The position numbers and the translations under genes were made by a program. Under the pieces are notes generated by a model. That model was not told the DNA's origin. It searched no databases and saw nothing but the letters and a program-made list of their open reading frames with translations. From NCBI RefSeq assembly GCF_001570405.1, contig NZ_BBYM01000015.1, forward strand, positions 1 to 41,793: DNA of 41,793 nucleotides, in the 5' to 3' direction. This document shows positions 8,584 through 16,425 of this stretch, one piece after another (position 1 is the stretch's first letter; the number at the start of each line of letters is the position of its first letter). Source of the stretch: Microtetraspora niveoalba (GTDB taxonomy: Bacteria > Actinomycetota > Actinomycetes > Streptosporangiales > Streptosporangiaceae).

Positions 8584-8834
8584 GTGTGGGGGGGGACGGG
8601 CGGATCGTCCGGTGCGCTTCGGACGATGACGGCACCGGCCGCCCGTCGCCGGGGCCCGCGTCCCCCCCCCCGCCCGGTGTGGCACGCCGGGTTCGGTGGG
8701 GCGGCCGGGAGCGGGTCCCGGTGCGATGATCAGTGCGGCGCCCGGTGCGGTACGCCGGGTTCGCCGGGCCGCGTCGACGTCGCCCCCGCCCTGTGGCGGG
8801 ATCTCGCGGGGATCCCGTCCTTGTAACGGATCGC
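8584..8834. other. Non-coding region upstream of TauD-like unit, with hairpin and 23-bp direct repeat
   Basis: Contains an 8-bp stem ATCGTCCG/CGGACGAT with an 8-nt loop (8604-8627), a plausible terminator of the small gene; a run of nine G (8588-8596) and one of ten C (8662-8671); and two copies of a 23-bp direct repeat (8673-8695 and 8741-8763) differing at two positions, core CGCCGGGTTCG. No convincing gene on either strand. Confidence 0.6.
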
Positions 8835-8878
8835 GAGATAACGTCTCTATTGACGGAACCTTCTGTGCCGGTCTAGCG
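8835..8878 (+). promoter_or_regulatory. Regulon operator (site A) and promoter of the TauD-like unit
   Basis: GAGATAACGTCTC at 8835-8847 matches the shared island operator GAGAYRNYRTCTC at every position. Two bases later TTGACG (8850-8855), a 17-bp spacer and CTAGCG (8873-8878) make a sigma-70-type promoter reading toward the small ORF at 8911. The operator therefore abuts the -35 from upstream. Confidence 0.75.
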
Positions 8879-8910
8879 TGGCGGAAAGACGACCACCGCA
8901 GGAGAGCGCC

Positions 8911-9039
8911 ATGATCCACGCAGCCGTACCCGGCTTCGCGGCGATCCTGTCCGGCTGGGAGGAACCGATGCGCGTCAGCCCGCCGCGGAAGGGCATGCGC
9001 CCGGGCACCGCCGCGGGAGATCCGCAGACCCCTTTCTGA
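8911..9039 (+). CDS. 42-residue small ORF ahead of the TauD-like gene
   Basis: First translatable frame behind promoter A. ATG at 8911 has AGGAG 6 nt upstream and lies about 25 nt after the predicted transcription start. It encodes MIHAAVPGFAAILSGWEEP followed by a basic, proline-rich tail ending in DPQTPF. Third codon positions are mostly G/C, as in real genes here. No family recognised. It may be a regulatory leader peptide or a small protein; a chance ORF is possible. The TauD-like gene begins 189 nt later with no other promoter evident. Confidence 0.5.
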   Translation: MIHAAVPGFAAILSGWEEPMRVSPPRKGMRPGTAAGDPQTPF

Positions 9040-9120
9040 TCCCGCCATCGGAGGCGAGCGGCGCCGCACGAGCGGTCCCGCGGCGTCGTCCGCCGTCCTC
9101 GCCCGCCCGGACCTTCGCGT

Positions 9121-9168
9121 CCCGGCTGTAATGCCGACCGCGATCCCGGCAGTAATCCCGGCTGTAAC
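9121..9168 (+). repeat. Three 12-bp repeats in the leader of the TauD-like gene
   Basis: CCCGGCTGTAAT (9121-9132), CCCGGCAGTAAT (9145-9156) and CCCGGCTGTAAC (9157-9168) lie between the small ORF and the dioxygenase start. The even spacing of the last two suggests slippage or protein binding; no function can be assigned. Confidence 0.6.
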
Positions 9169-9228
9169 GGCCCTTCCGAGCTGTCACCGCCTTCTGAGAC
9201 GACCCCCGAGCACTCGGAGTGCATCACC

Positions 9229-10305
9229 ATGACCACAGAAGTCTCCCTGTCCCCGATCAGCGGCCCCTCAGCGTGGCGCGGCGACGAGCTGGCCGGCTCC
9301 ACCGAATGGATCTACGTCCTCGGCGACGCCGAGCGCGAGGAGCTGGAGGAGGTCGGCCGCAGGTTCGTCGCCGACGACCCCGACCTGCGCACCGTGGTCG
9401 CCGACGACTACCCGCTCTCCGCCGCCCGCGGCCTGATCGACGAGTGCGCCCGCCAGATGGACGCCGGGCGCGGCTTCGTGCTCGTCCGCGGCCTGCGCAC
9501 CGACGAGTACGGCGACACGCTGGCCGGGGCGATCTTCTTCGTGATGGGCCTGCACCTCGGCACGCCGATGGAGCAGAACCAGCTCGGCGACGTGCTCGAC
9601 CACGTCATCGCCACGTCCAACAAGACGCTGGACGACCCGGGGGCGCTGCCGTCGCGGGTGCGCGACCGGCTGCCGTTCCACTCCGACAGCTCCGACGTCG
9701 TGGCCCTGATGTGCCTGCGCGCGTCGAAGGAGGGCGGCGCCAGCAGCCTGGTGAGCGGCACGGCGATCTACAACGAGATCCTGCGCCGGCGGCCCGAACT
9801 CGCCCCGCTGCTGTTCGAGCCCTGGCACTGGGACTGGCGCGGCCAGGACCCGGACGCGCCCGCCGACACCTACGTGTCGCCGATCTGCAGCTACGTGGAC
9901 GGCATCTTCAGCACGTACGCGGGCAGCTCGATGATCTTCTCGGCGCAGAAGTACGACGGCGTGCCCCCGCTGACCGAGGCCCAGGTCGAGCTGCTGCACC
10001 TCTACGACGAGATCACCCAGGAGCCGGGGCTCGCGCTCGACATGGACTTCCAGCCGGGCGACGTGCAGTGGCTGCTGAACTACGCCGCCCTGCACTCGCG
10101 CACCGGGTACGTGGACTGGCCGGAGCCCGAGCGCCGCCGCCACCTGCTCCGCCTGTGGCTCAAGCGCGACGTGGGCCGCCCGCTCGTGGACGGCTTCGGC
10201 AAGAACGTCGTCAAGGAGCGCGGCGCCGAGGAGAAGAAGCCGATCGAGGGCGGGGCCTTCCGCATCGCCGAGGCCGTGGTCCCCAACCAGGACTGGGGCA
10301 ACTGA
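9229..10305 (+). CDS. TauD/TfdA-family Fe(II)/2-oxoglutarate dioxygenase
   Basis: 358-residue non-heme iron oxygenase that would hydroxylate or oxidatively cleave a small substrate while decarboxylating 2-oxoglutarate. The metal triad is visible: H151 and D153 in FHSDSSD and the distal H289 in LLNYAALHSRT; the arginine that binds 2-oxoglutarate is in RRRHLLRLWL near residue 308. The DVVALMCLRASKEGG stretch after the H-x-D places it in the larger TauD-like subgroup of unknown specificity, not with true taurine dioxygenases. ATG 9229 follows a distant CGGAGT. The gene is driven by operator site A and ends at a 44-bp palindrome, so it is a separate unit of the island regulon. Confidence 0.88.
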   Translation: MTTEVSLSPISGPSAWRGDELAGSTEWIYVLGDAEREELEEVGRRFVADDPDLRTVVADDYPLSAARGLIDECARQMDAGRGFVLVRGLRTDEYGDTLAGAIFFVMGLHLGTPMEQNQLGDVLDHVIATSNKTLDDPGALPSRVRDRLPFHSDSSDVVALMCLRASKEGGASSLVSGTAIYNEILRRRPELAPLLFEPWHWDWRGQDPDAPADTYVSPICSYVDGIFSTYAGSSMIFSAQKYDGVPPLTEAQVELLHLYDEITQEPGLALDMDFQPGDVQWLLNYAALHSRTGYVDWPEPERRRHLLRLWLKRDVGRPLVDGFGKNVVKERGAEEKKPIEGGAFRIAEAVVPNQDWGN

Positions 10306-10320
10306 CGGCCTGACGCCGGA

Positions 10321-10364
10321 ACGGGAGATGCCCTGGGGAACCGGTTCCCCAGGGCATCTCCCGT
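10321..10364. terminator. 44-bp perfect palindrome, bidirectional terminator
   Basis: Each 22-base arm (start ACGGGAGATGCC, end GGGCATCTCCCGT) is the exact reverse complement of the other with no unpaired centre other than the tetraloop. It lies 16 nt after the TauD-like stop and ahead of the convergent SnoaL-like gene, so it can terminate both. Confidence 0.85.
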
Positions 10365-10461
10365 ATGTGCCGCCGTCCGCCGCCGATCCGCTCACTTTCC
10401 GTGGGCGTCCGTCCCGCACAGGGGGCTCCGCCGGAGGTGGTGTGCGGAGGTCGCGGCGCGG

Positions 10462-10884
10462 TCAGGACCCGGACGGGTCCGCGAGCTGGCGGTTGACCTC
10501 GCCGCTGTCCCAGTAGTCCGTACGGTGGGTGATCAGGCCGTGCGCGCCGACCCGGAAGCGGAACACGCCGCGCACCTCGACCGGCCTGCCGCCGGCCGAG
10601 ACCAGCCGGAACGACATCCGGTACGCGAGCGCCGCCCGGCCGTCCTCCACGATCAGGTCCTCGATCGTGTAGCGGAGGTCGGCGAAGTCGGCCAGGAAAC
10701 CGGTGAGGTTGGCGCGGTAGCCGTCCCGGCCGGTGACGCTCCGGCCGAGCGCGGAGGTGTGCTCGTTGACGAAGTCCGGGCTCACGCAGGCCGCGATCGC
10801 GTCGGCGTCGTGCGCGTTGAGCGCGTCGACGTACCTCGTGACCGCGGCCCGGGTGAGCTCGGAGCTCAGGAGGGGTTCGCCCAC
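10462..10884 (-). CDS. SnoaL/NTF2-like protein
   Basis: About 140 residues with the cone-shaped NTF2 fold pattern: YVDALNAHDADAIAACVSPDFVNEH, then GRDGYRANLTGFLADFADLRYTIEDLIVEDGRAALAYRM (read in pieces), and a closing RFRVGAHGLITHRTDYWD. Such proteins are polyketide-type cyclases, ketosteroid isomerase-like enzymes, or non-catalytic partners. It is the last gene of the transporter operon. The GTG at 10884 overlaps the VOC gene end by 19 nt; no clear ribosome site exists, so the exact start is uncertain (a CTG at 10869 would also couple). Function in the pathway is unknown; a hydratase or isomerase role is possible. Confidence 0.75.
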   Translation of the reverse strand: MGEPLLSSELTRAAVTRYVDALNAHDADAIAACVSPDFVNEHTSALGRSVTGRDGYRANLTGFLADFADLRYTIEDLIVEDGRAALAYRMSFRLVSAGGRPVEVRGVFRFRVGAHGLITHRTDYWDSGEVNRQLADPSGS

Positions 10885-11318
10885 AGCTTGCGCACCGTGT
10901 CGAACACCTGCTGGTTGTGCGAGATCTCGATGACGTTGCCGTCGGGGTCCTTCAGGGCGCAGATATAGCCGACCGGGTCGGGCATGTCCCGGGGCTCCCA
11001 GTGCAGGCAGCCCAGCTCGCGCGCCCGCTCGGCGACGGCGTCCACGTCGCCGCGCTCGGGCACCTCGATGCCGATGTGCGCGAACGGCGTGAGCAGGCCG
11101 AGCTGCCCGCCCTTGTCCTTGTTGAACGAGACGAGCACCAGCACCATCGGCGTCTCGACCTGCTTGTCGTTGGACAACCACGCGCTCTCGCCGTCGGCGT
11201 CCCGGAAGCGCTCCACGACCACCAGCGGCGTCAGCGACGTGTAGAAGTCGATGGCCTTGTCGAGGTCCCCGGTGGGCAGCGCGACGTGCGTCCAGCGCGC
11301 CTGGGTCAGACCGCTCAT
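10866..11318 (-). CDS. VOC (glyoxalase/extradiol-fold) protein
   Basis: 150-residue single-domain vicinal oxygen chelate protein: HVALPTGDLDKAIDFYTSLT at the N-terminus (first beta-alpha-beta unit), AHIGIEVPERGDVDAVAERA in the second, and DPDGNVIEISHNQ at the end, giving possible metal ligands H and E. Members include glyoxalases, epimerases, ring-cleavage enzymes and resistance proteins; this one is not assignable more closely. ATG 11318 has GAGGAG at ideal spacing. It lies 53 nt after the second permease gene on the same strand and overlaps the SnoaL-like gene, so both probably act on the imported compound. Confidence 0.82.
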   Translation of the reverse strand: MSGLTQARWTHVALPTGDLDKAIDFYTSLTPLVVVERFRDADGESAWLSNDKQVETPMVLVLVSFNKDKGGQLGLLTPFAHIGIEVPERGDVDAVAERARELGCLHWEPRDMPDPVGYICALKDPDGNVIEISHNQQVFDTVRKLWANPS

Positions 11319-11371
11319 GTTTCTCCTCTTTCGTGTGATCAACAAAGGGATGGAAGGTGTGGCCTCGGGGG

Positions 11372-12286
11372 CTATGTGGAGCCCCGTTCGAAGGGCTGCC
11401 CGAGCGCCTTCGGTTCTCGGTTCCCGGTCGCGAAGACCAGCATCGCGAGCAGCGCGAGCAGGTACGGCGCGACCACCAGGAGCTGCGAGTTCAGCGTCAG
11501 GCCCAGCGCGGGCAGCGCGAGGCGCATGGCGTCGGCGAGCCCGAACAGCGCGCAGCCGAGCAGGGTGCGGCCCAGCCGCCACGCGCCGAAGATCACCGCG
11601 GCGATGACGATGTAGCCGCGCCCGGCCGTCATGTTCTGGTTGAACGATCCGACCTCGCCGACGGCCAGGTAGGCGCCGCCCAGGCCGGCGAGCGCGCCGC
11701 ACCACAGCAGCGCCTGGCGGCGGCGCAGGTTGACGCGGATGCCGGTGACGTCCGCCGCCTGCGGCTGCTCGCCGACGGCCCGCAGTTCGAGCCCCCACCT
11801 GCTGCGCTCCACCAGCCACCAGGTCAGCGGGATGACGAGGATCAGCAGGTAGACCGGCCACCGTTCGACGAACAGCGGATGGCCGATCAGGGGGATGTCC
11901 CGCAGCCAGGGGACGCTCACCTGCGCCACCTGGTGGGAGTCGAAGGAGCTGATCGTGATCAGGTAGCTGGTCAGGCCCAGCATGAGGGCGTTGAGCACCA
12001 GGCCGACCACGAACGTGTTGATCTCCAGGCGATGGGCCAGGTTGCCGTGCACGAACCCGATCACCAGCCCGATCAGCACGCCCGCCACGAGGCCGGCGGT
12101 CGCGCTGCCGGTGGCCGAGGCGGTGGCGACCGAGCCGAACGCCGCGCCCAGCATCATGGCCTCGAGGGAGATGTTCATCGTCCCGGCCCGTTCGGCGAGG
12201 TACTCGCCGCAGGCGGCGAGGGCCAGCGGCACGGCGAGCCTGATCCCGCTGGACAGGATCGTCGAGATGTCGTCGGCGGCGCTCAC
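11372..12286 (-). CDS. BMP-type ABC transporter permease, second subunit
   Basis: 304-residue inner-membrane permease of the nucleoside-type (YufQ/NupC-like, BPD_transp_2) family. Signature-like stretches: GEYLAERAGTMNISLEAMMLGAAFG near residues 27-50 (split by the first helices) and GGAYLAVGEVGSFNQNMTAGRGY in the second half. Eight or more hydrophobic helices. Its GTG overlaps the stop of the first permease (GTGA), a sign of translational coupling and 1:1 assembly. It forms the pore with the first permease and is powered by the fused ATPase upstream. Confidence 0.9.
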   Translation of the reverse strand: MSAADDISTILSSGIRLAVPLALAACGEYLAERAGTMNISLEAMMLGAAFGSVATASATGSATAGLVAGVLIGLVIGFVHGNLAHRLEINTFVVGLVLNALMLGLTSYLITISSFDSHQVAQVSVPWLRDIPLIGHPLFVERWPVYLLILVIPLTWWLVERSRWGLELRAVGEQPQAADVTGIRVNLRRRQALLWCGALAGLGGAYLAVGEVGSFNQNMTAGRGYIVIAAVIFGAWRLGRTLLGCALFGLADAMRLALPALGLTLNSQLLVVAPYLLALLAMLVFATGNREPKALGQPFERGST

Positions 12287-13461
12287 GCGATGGCCTCCTC
12301 TGCGACGGGCGCGGCCTCCTGGCGGGGTCCCGCCGTACGGCCTCCGGAACGGCGCCGCCTGGCCAGGGCGACGACCACGGGCGGCGCGACGAAGGCGAGC
12401 ACCAGCAGCGCCTTGACCACGTCCACCAGGAACGACGGCACCCCGGTAGCGGCCAGGAAGCCGCCGCCGGAGCGCAGCACGCCGAACAGCAGCGCCACCG
12501 GAACGGCGGCCAGCGGCCGGTTCCGCGCGACGAGGGCGACCAGCAGGCCGTCCCAGCCGATGTTCATCGCCATGCCCGGCTGCAGCCGGTTCACGCCGAC
12601 CGGGCTGGCCAGCAGCACCGCCCCGGCCAGACCGGCCAGCGCGCCGGAGATCGCCAGGGCGGCCCCGCCCAGCGCGTTGACGCGTACGCCGGCGTGCTTG
12701 GCGGCGAGGGGGTTGCGGCCGAGCATCGTCAGCCTGAACCCCCAGGGGGTGCGCGTGATCGCCACCGCGACGAGCACGGCGGCGCCCACCGCGAGGATCA
12801 GGCCGCCGTTGACCTGCAGGCCGGGATACTCGCCGAACGAGCCGAGCAGCCCGGAGGGGGGCATCGGGTTCGACTGCGGGGAGACCGGCGCGTTGCCGAC
12901 CCGCGACTCCTGCAGCAGCCACGGCATGTTCACCGCGTACGCGACGACCTGCTGGGCGACGAAGGTCATCAGCATGGTGCTGACCACGACGTTGACCCCG
13001 CGCAGCCGGTGCATCAGCGAGCTGAGACCGGCCCACGCGCCCGCCGCCAGCGCGGCGGCCAGCAGCATGAGCACGAGCAGCGCGGGACCGGTGATCGCCA
13101 GGCGCAGGCCGACCCAGGCGGCGGCGAGCGCGCCGATGAGCACCTGGCCTTCCTGGCCGATGTTGAACAGGCCGGAGCGGGCGCTGACGCACGCGCCGAC
13201 CGCGACGAGCAGCAGCGGCGCCGTGTAGAGCAGCGTCGAGGTCCACGCCGTCCAGTCGGCCATGCTGCCCTGGTACAGGGCCTGGACCGACGCCGACGGC
13301 GAGCCCCCGGTGACCGCGATGAGGGCGGACGACAGGGCGAGCGCCGCCAGCACGGCGACCGCGGTCGCCGCCGGGGTCTGCCAGCCGTACGTGCGGGGGG
13401 CCAGCAGGCCGAGCAGGCGGCGGCCGGTCCCCGACGGGGCGCCGGGCGAGGTGGCGGTCAC
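12283..13461 (-). CDS. BMP-type ABC transporter permease, first subunit
   Basis: 392-residue permease (YufP-like, BPD_transp_2 family) with about ten membrane helices. Recognisable motifs: CVSARSGLFNIGQEGQVLIG, the typical mid-protein loop, and LRGVNVVVSTMLMTFVAQQV. A later GVRVNALGGAALAISGALAGLAG region matches the partner subunit's equivalent. The C-terminus is a basic cytosolic tail. GTG start at 13461 overlaps the ATPase stop by 4 nt and its own stop overlaps the next start, so ATPase, permease 1 and permease 2 are one translational train. Confidence 0.9.
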   Translation of the reverse strand: MTATSPGAPSGTGRRLLGLLAPRTYGWQTPAATAVAVLAALALSSALIAVTGGSPSASVQALYQGSMADWTAWTSTLLYTAPLLLVAVGACVSARSGLFNIGQEGQVLIGALAAAWVGLRLAITGPALLVLMLLAAALAAGAWAGLSSLMHRLRGVNVVVSTMLMTFVAQQVVAYAVNMPWLLQESRVGNAPVSPQSNPMPPSGLLGSFGEYPGLQVNGGLILAVGAAVLVAVAITRTPWGFRLTMLGRNPLAAKHAGVRVNALGGAALAISGALAGLAGAVLLASPVGVNRLQPGMAMNIGWDGLLVALVARNRPLAAVPVALLFGVLRSGGGFLAATGVPSFLVDVVKALLVLAFVAPPVVVALARRRRSGGRTAGPRQEAAPVAEEAIA

Positions 13462-15179
13462 GCGGCCACCCCTCCCACCAGCATGCCGAGCCGCTCGGCG
13501 GTGGCCTCGGCGGTGGGCAGGACGCCGGTGATCCGGCCCGAGGAGATGACCGCGATCCGGGACGCCAGAGCCATGACCTCCTCCAGTTCCGTGGATATCA
13601 GCAACACCGCGACGCCTCCCGACGCCGCCTCGCGCAGCCGCCGGTACATGTCCTCGATGGCGCCGACGTCGAGCCCGTGGGTGGGCTGCGCGGCGACGAG
13701 CACGCACGGCCCGGCCGACAACTCGCGGGCGAGGACGACCCGCTGCTGGTTGCCCCCGGACAGGCTGCGCACCGGGGCGTCCAGGGACGGGGCGACGATG
13801 TTGAACTCGGCGGCCAGGCGCCGGGCGACGGCGTGCATCTTCCTGCGGCTGACGAAGCCGCGCCCGCTGACGTCGCCGACGGACTTCATCACCAGGTTCT
13901 CGGCGACGCTCATGTCGAGCACGACGCCGGAGCTGTGCCGGTCCTCGGGGATGATGCCGAGCCCGGCCCGGTGCAGCGCCCCCGGGCGCTCCAGCTCGAC
14001 GGGACGCCCCGCCAGCTCGACCGTGCCGGAGGCAGGGAGGAGGAGGCCGGAGAGCAGGTCGCCGAGGGTGGACTGGCCGTTGCCCTCGACGCCGTACAGG
14101 CCGACGATCTCGCCGGGGGCGACGTCCAGGCTGAGGTCGGACAGGACGGTCACGCCGTCGGTCGTCACGGTCAGCCCGCTCAGCCGCAGGGCCGGCACGA
14201 TCTCGGTCGCGGCGCCGCCGGACGGGACGCCGGGTGCCGCGGCTACGGCCGGGGGCGCGGGTGCGGCCGCCGGCTCGGCGGGAGGCTCGGCGGGAGGTTC
14301 GGTCGGGGGCGTGTCCTCCGAGGGCGGGGTTCCGGGGGACGCGGTCTCCGCGGGAGCGGTTCCGGCCGGGGGCGCGCCGTCCACGGGCAACATCCCGAGC
14401 GCGGCCCCCTCGGCGCGCAGCGACACGTCCCGGCCGACCATCCAGCGGGCCAGCTCGGGCGGCGTGGTGTCGCGGGTCGCGCTGTGGAAGACCACCCTCC
14501 CCTTGCGCAGCACGGTCACCCGGTCGGTGGCCGCGGTGATCTCCGCCAGCTTGTGGCTGATCAGGATCACCGCGCGGTTCTCGGCGCGTACGACGTGGCG
14601 CAGGACGGTGAACAGCTCCGCGGACTCGGCCTGGGTGAGCACCGAGGTCGGCTCGTCGAGGATGAGCACCGACGGGTCCCGGCGCAGGCACTTGATCAGC
14701 TCGACCCGCTGCCGCTCCCCGGCGGAGAGCCGGTCCACGCGGGCCGCCGGGTCGATCGGCAGGCCGTACCGGCGGGACACCTCCTCCACCTGTCGGCACG
14801 CCGCCGCGCGGTCGATCCGCCCGGTGTCGCCGAGGATCACGTTCTCCCAGACGGTCAGCGCGTCGATCAGGCTGAAGTGCTGGTGCACCATGCCGATGCC
14901 CAGCGCCACGGCGGCCTGCGGGTTGTGCACGTCCACGGGCGTGTCTCCACGCATGATCGTCCCGGAGTCGCGCTGGACCAGCCCGAGGAGGATCTTCATC
15001 AGCGTCGACTTGCCCGCGCCGTTCTCTCCGAGCAGCCCGTGGATCTCGCCGTGCTCGACGTCGAGATCCACGTCGTCGGAGGCGACGACCGGGCCGTAGC
15101 GCTTGCTGATGCCCCGCAGCCGCAGAGCGGGTGTCGATGGCGGGGTCAGCTCCCTCGCCCGCTCGTCAACGGTCCTCAT
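13458..15179 (-). CDS. BMP-type ABC transporter ATPase, tandem nucleotide-binding domains
   Basis: 573-residue cytosolic ATPase with two ABC cassettes. The first has GENGAGKST, signature LSAGERQRV and LILDEPTS; the second has a degenerate GVEGNGQST, signature LSGGNQQRV and VAAQPTHGLDVGAIE in place of DEPT. The weakened second cassette is normal for sugar/nucleoside-type fused ATPases (YufO, RbsA). Unusually, a proline/alanine/glutamate-rich linker of roughly 60 residues (about 265-325, many PPAEP/PPTE units) separates the cassettes. The ATG at 15179 follows the binding-protein stop by one base. Confidence 0.93.
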   Translation of the reverse strand: MRTVDERARELTPPSTPALRLRGISKRYGPVVASDDVDLDVEHGEIHGLLGENGAGKSTLMKILLGLVQRDSGTIMRGDTPVDVHNPQAAVALGIGMVHQHFSLIDALTVWENVILGDTGRIDRAAACRQVEEVSRRYGLPIDPAARVDRLSAGERQRVELIKCLRRDPSVLILDEPTSVLTQAESAELFTVLRHVVRAENRAVILISHKLAEITAATDRVTVLRKGRVVFHSATRDTTPPELARWMVGRDVSLRAEGAALGMLPVDGAPPAGTAPAETASPGTPPSEDTPPTEPPAEPPAEPAAAPAPPAVAAAPGVPSGGAATEIVPALRLSGLTVTTDGVTVLSDLSLDVAPGEIVGLYGVEGNGQSTLGDLLSGLLLPASGTVELAGRPVELERPGALHRAGLGIIPEDRHSSGVVLDMSVAENLVMKSVGDVSGRGFVSRRKMHAVARRLAAEFNIVAPSLDAPVRSLSGGNQQRVVLARELSAGPCVLVAAQPTHGLDVGAIEDMYRRLREAASGGVAVLLISTELEEVMALASRIAVISSGRITGVLPTAEATAERLGMLVGGVAA

Positions 15180-15180
15180 G

Positions 15181-16278
15181 TCAGGATCCGAGCCTCTTGA
15201 CCTCGGCCGCCGGGTCGAACTTCTTGGCGCCGACGTCCGCCATGAACGCGTCGAGCTTCTTGGTGATCTCCGGCTTGTCGCCGCACAGCTTCACCGTGGG
15301 GTAGGGGTCGACGCCGAGCTGCCAGACCTTCTTGACGCCCATCTCCAGCTTGCCGGCGGCGAAGCCCTCCAGCGCCGAGGCGAAGTAGTCGCCGGGGCTG
15401 AACATCACCGACACGTCGAACTTCGGCTTGGTGGAGGCGCACTGGTCGGTGCCGGGCGTGAGGGTGTACACGTCCGCGGAGTTGGCCAGCTCGGTGGCGG
15501 CGTTCGTGGCGCCCCCGAGGTACGGGTACACCACCTTGACGCCCTGGCTGATCTGCGCCTGCATCGCCTCCTTGGCCTTGGCCGAGTCGTTCAGGTCGCC
15601 GGTGAAGGTGGTCACCACGGTCGCGTCGGGGATCACGAGGCGGATGCCCGCCCGGTACGCCCGGACGGCGGACTGGGTGAAGTCCACCTCGGGGCCGGTG
15701 ATGAACCCGGCCTTCTTGTCGCCGCGCTCCTGCAGCAGCAGACCGGCGGCGTACCCGGCGGCCAGCAGGCTCTGGTTGGCGTCGTCCACCGAGAGCATGA
15801 TCTTGGGCGTCTGCGGGATGTTGTCGGAGGACGGCACGTACCAGGCGGTCTTGCCGCAGACCGGCTCCTCGGAGGCGGGGATCGCGTCCCTCAGCTCCGA
15901 GGCGCCCAGCGCGATCATGTCCACCTTCTGCTGGCAGAGCGCCCGCGCGGCGTTGAGCGCGTCGCTGGTGTTGACGTTGCCGCGCTTGATCAGGGTCCAG
16001 CCCTGGGAGGTGGCGAACTTCTCCGCCGTGTCCACGAAGCTCTGGTAGTAGCCGCCGTCGTTGATGTCTCCGGGGCTGAGCACCCCGATGACGACCTTGC
16101 CGTCGCCGTTGACGTCCGGCTGGCCGGCCTGCGCGCCGCCGCCCGCCGTACTGTCTCCGGCCGCGGCCGGAGCCTTGACCGCGGTCGCGTCGTTGCTCGC
16201 GCAGCCGGCCAGGGCGATCGCGCCGAAGCAGGCGATCATCGCACCGGCGGCCTTGCCCGCTCGGTAGTTTCCGGCCAT
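15181..16278 (-). CDS. BMP-family substrate-binding lipoprotein
   Basis: 365-residue extracellular binding protein anchored by a lipid. The signal peptide ends in a lipobox L23-A-G-C26. The mature protein has the two-lobed BMP/PnrA pattern: KVVIGVLSPGDINDGGYYQS at the ligand-pocket start, ARALCQQKVDMIALGASEL, KAGFITGPEVDFTQ and VMFSPGDYFASALEGFAAGK. Known members bind nucleosides or purines, but the usual FN-Q/S aromatic pocket motif is here DGGYYQS, so the ligand may differ. ATG 16278 has GAGAGGATCG upstream. It is separated by 147 nt from the amidohydrolase gene, the largest gap in this operon. Confidence 0.9.
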   Translation of the reverse strand: MAGNYRAGKAAGAMIACFGAIALAGCASNDATAVKAPAAAGDSTAGGGAQAGQPDVNGDGKVVIGVLSPGDINDGGYYQSFVDTAEKFATSQGWTLIKRGNVNTSDALNAARALCQQKVDMIALGASELRDAIPASEEPVCGKTAWYVPSSDNIPQTPKIMLSVDDANQSLLAAGYAAGLLLQERGDKKAGFITGPEVDFTQSAVRAYRAGIRLVIPDATVVTTFTGDLNDSAKAKEAMQAQISQGVKVVYPYLGGATNAATELANSADVYTLTPGTDQCASTKPKFDVSVMFSPGDYFASALEGFAAGKLEMGVKKVWQLGVDPYPTVKLCGDKPEITKKLDAFMADVGAKKFDPAAEVKRLGS

Positions 16279-16425
16279 AACGATCCTCTCGATCTTCTGG
16301 GGGCTCGATCTTCTGGAGTTCGCTGAAGGGGTTGTCGGGGTCGTGGGTTCCGGGCAGTGACCTGCGGGGAGTCCAGGGGGATTCGGAGTGGTCGGGGGTG
16401 GGGGTTCGGGGTTCCGGGGGGAGGG
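16279..16425. repeat. Leader of the transporter genes: 13-bp direct repeat and G-quadruplex motif
   Basis: CTCGATCTTCTGG occurs twice with a 16-bp period (16288-16300 and 16304-16316), next to the binding-protein ribosome site. At 16394-16421, just after the amidohydrolase stop, four runs of 4-6 G on the plus strand are separated by 1-4 bases (T, TTC, TTCC), a textbook G-quadruplex motif on the template strand. It could slow polymerase and set a polar ratio between enzyme and transporter (inference). Confidence 0.6.
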
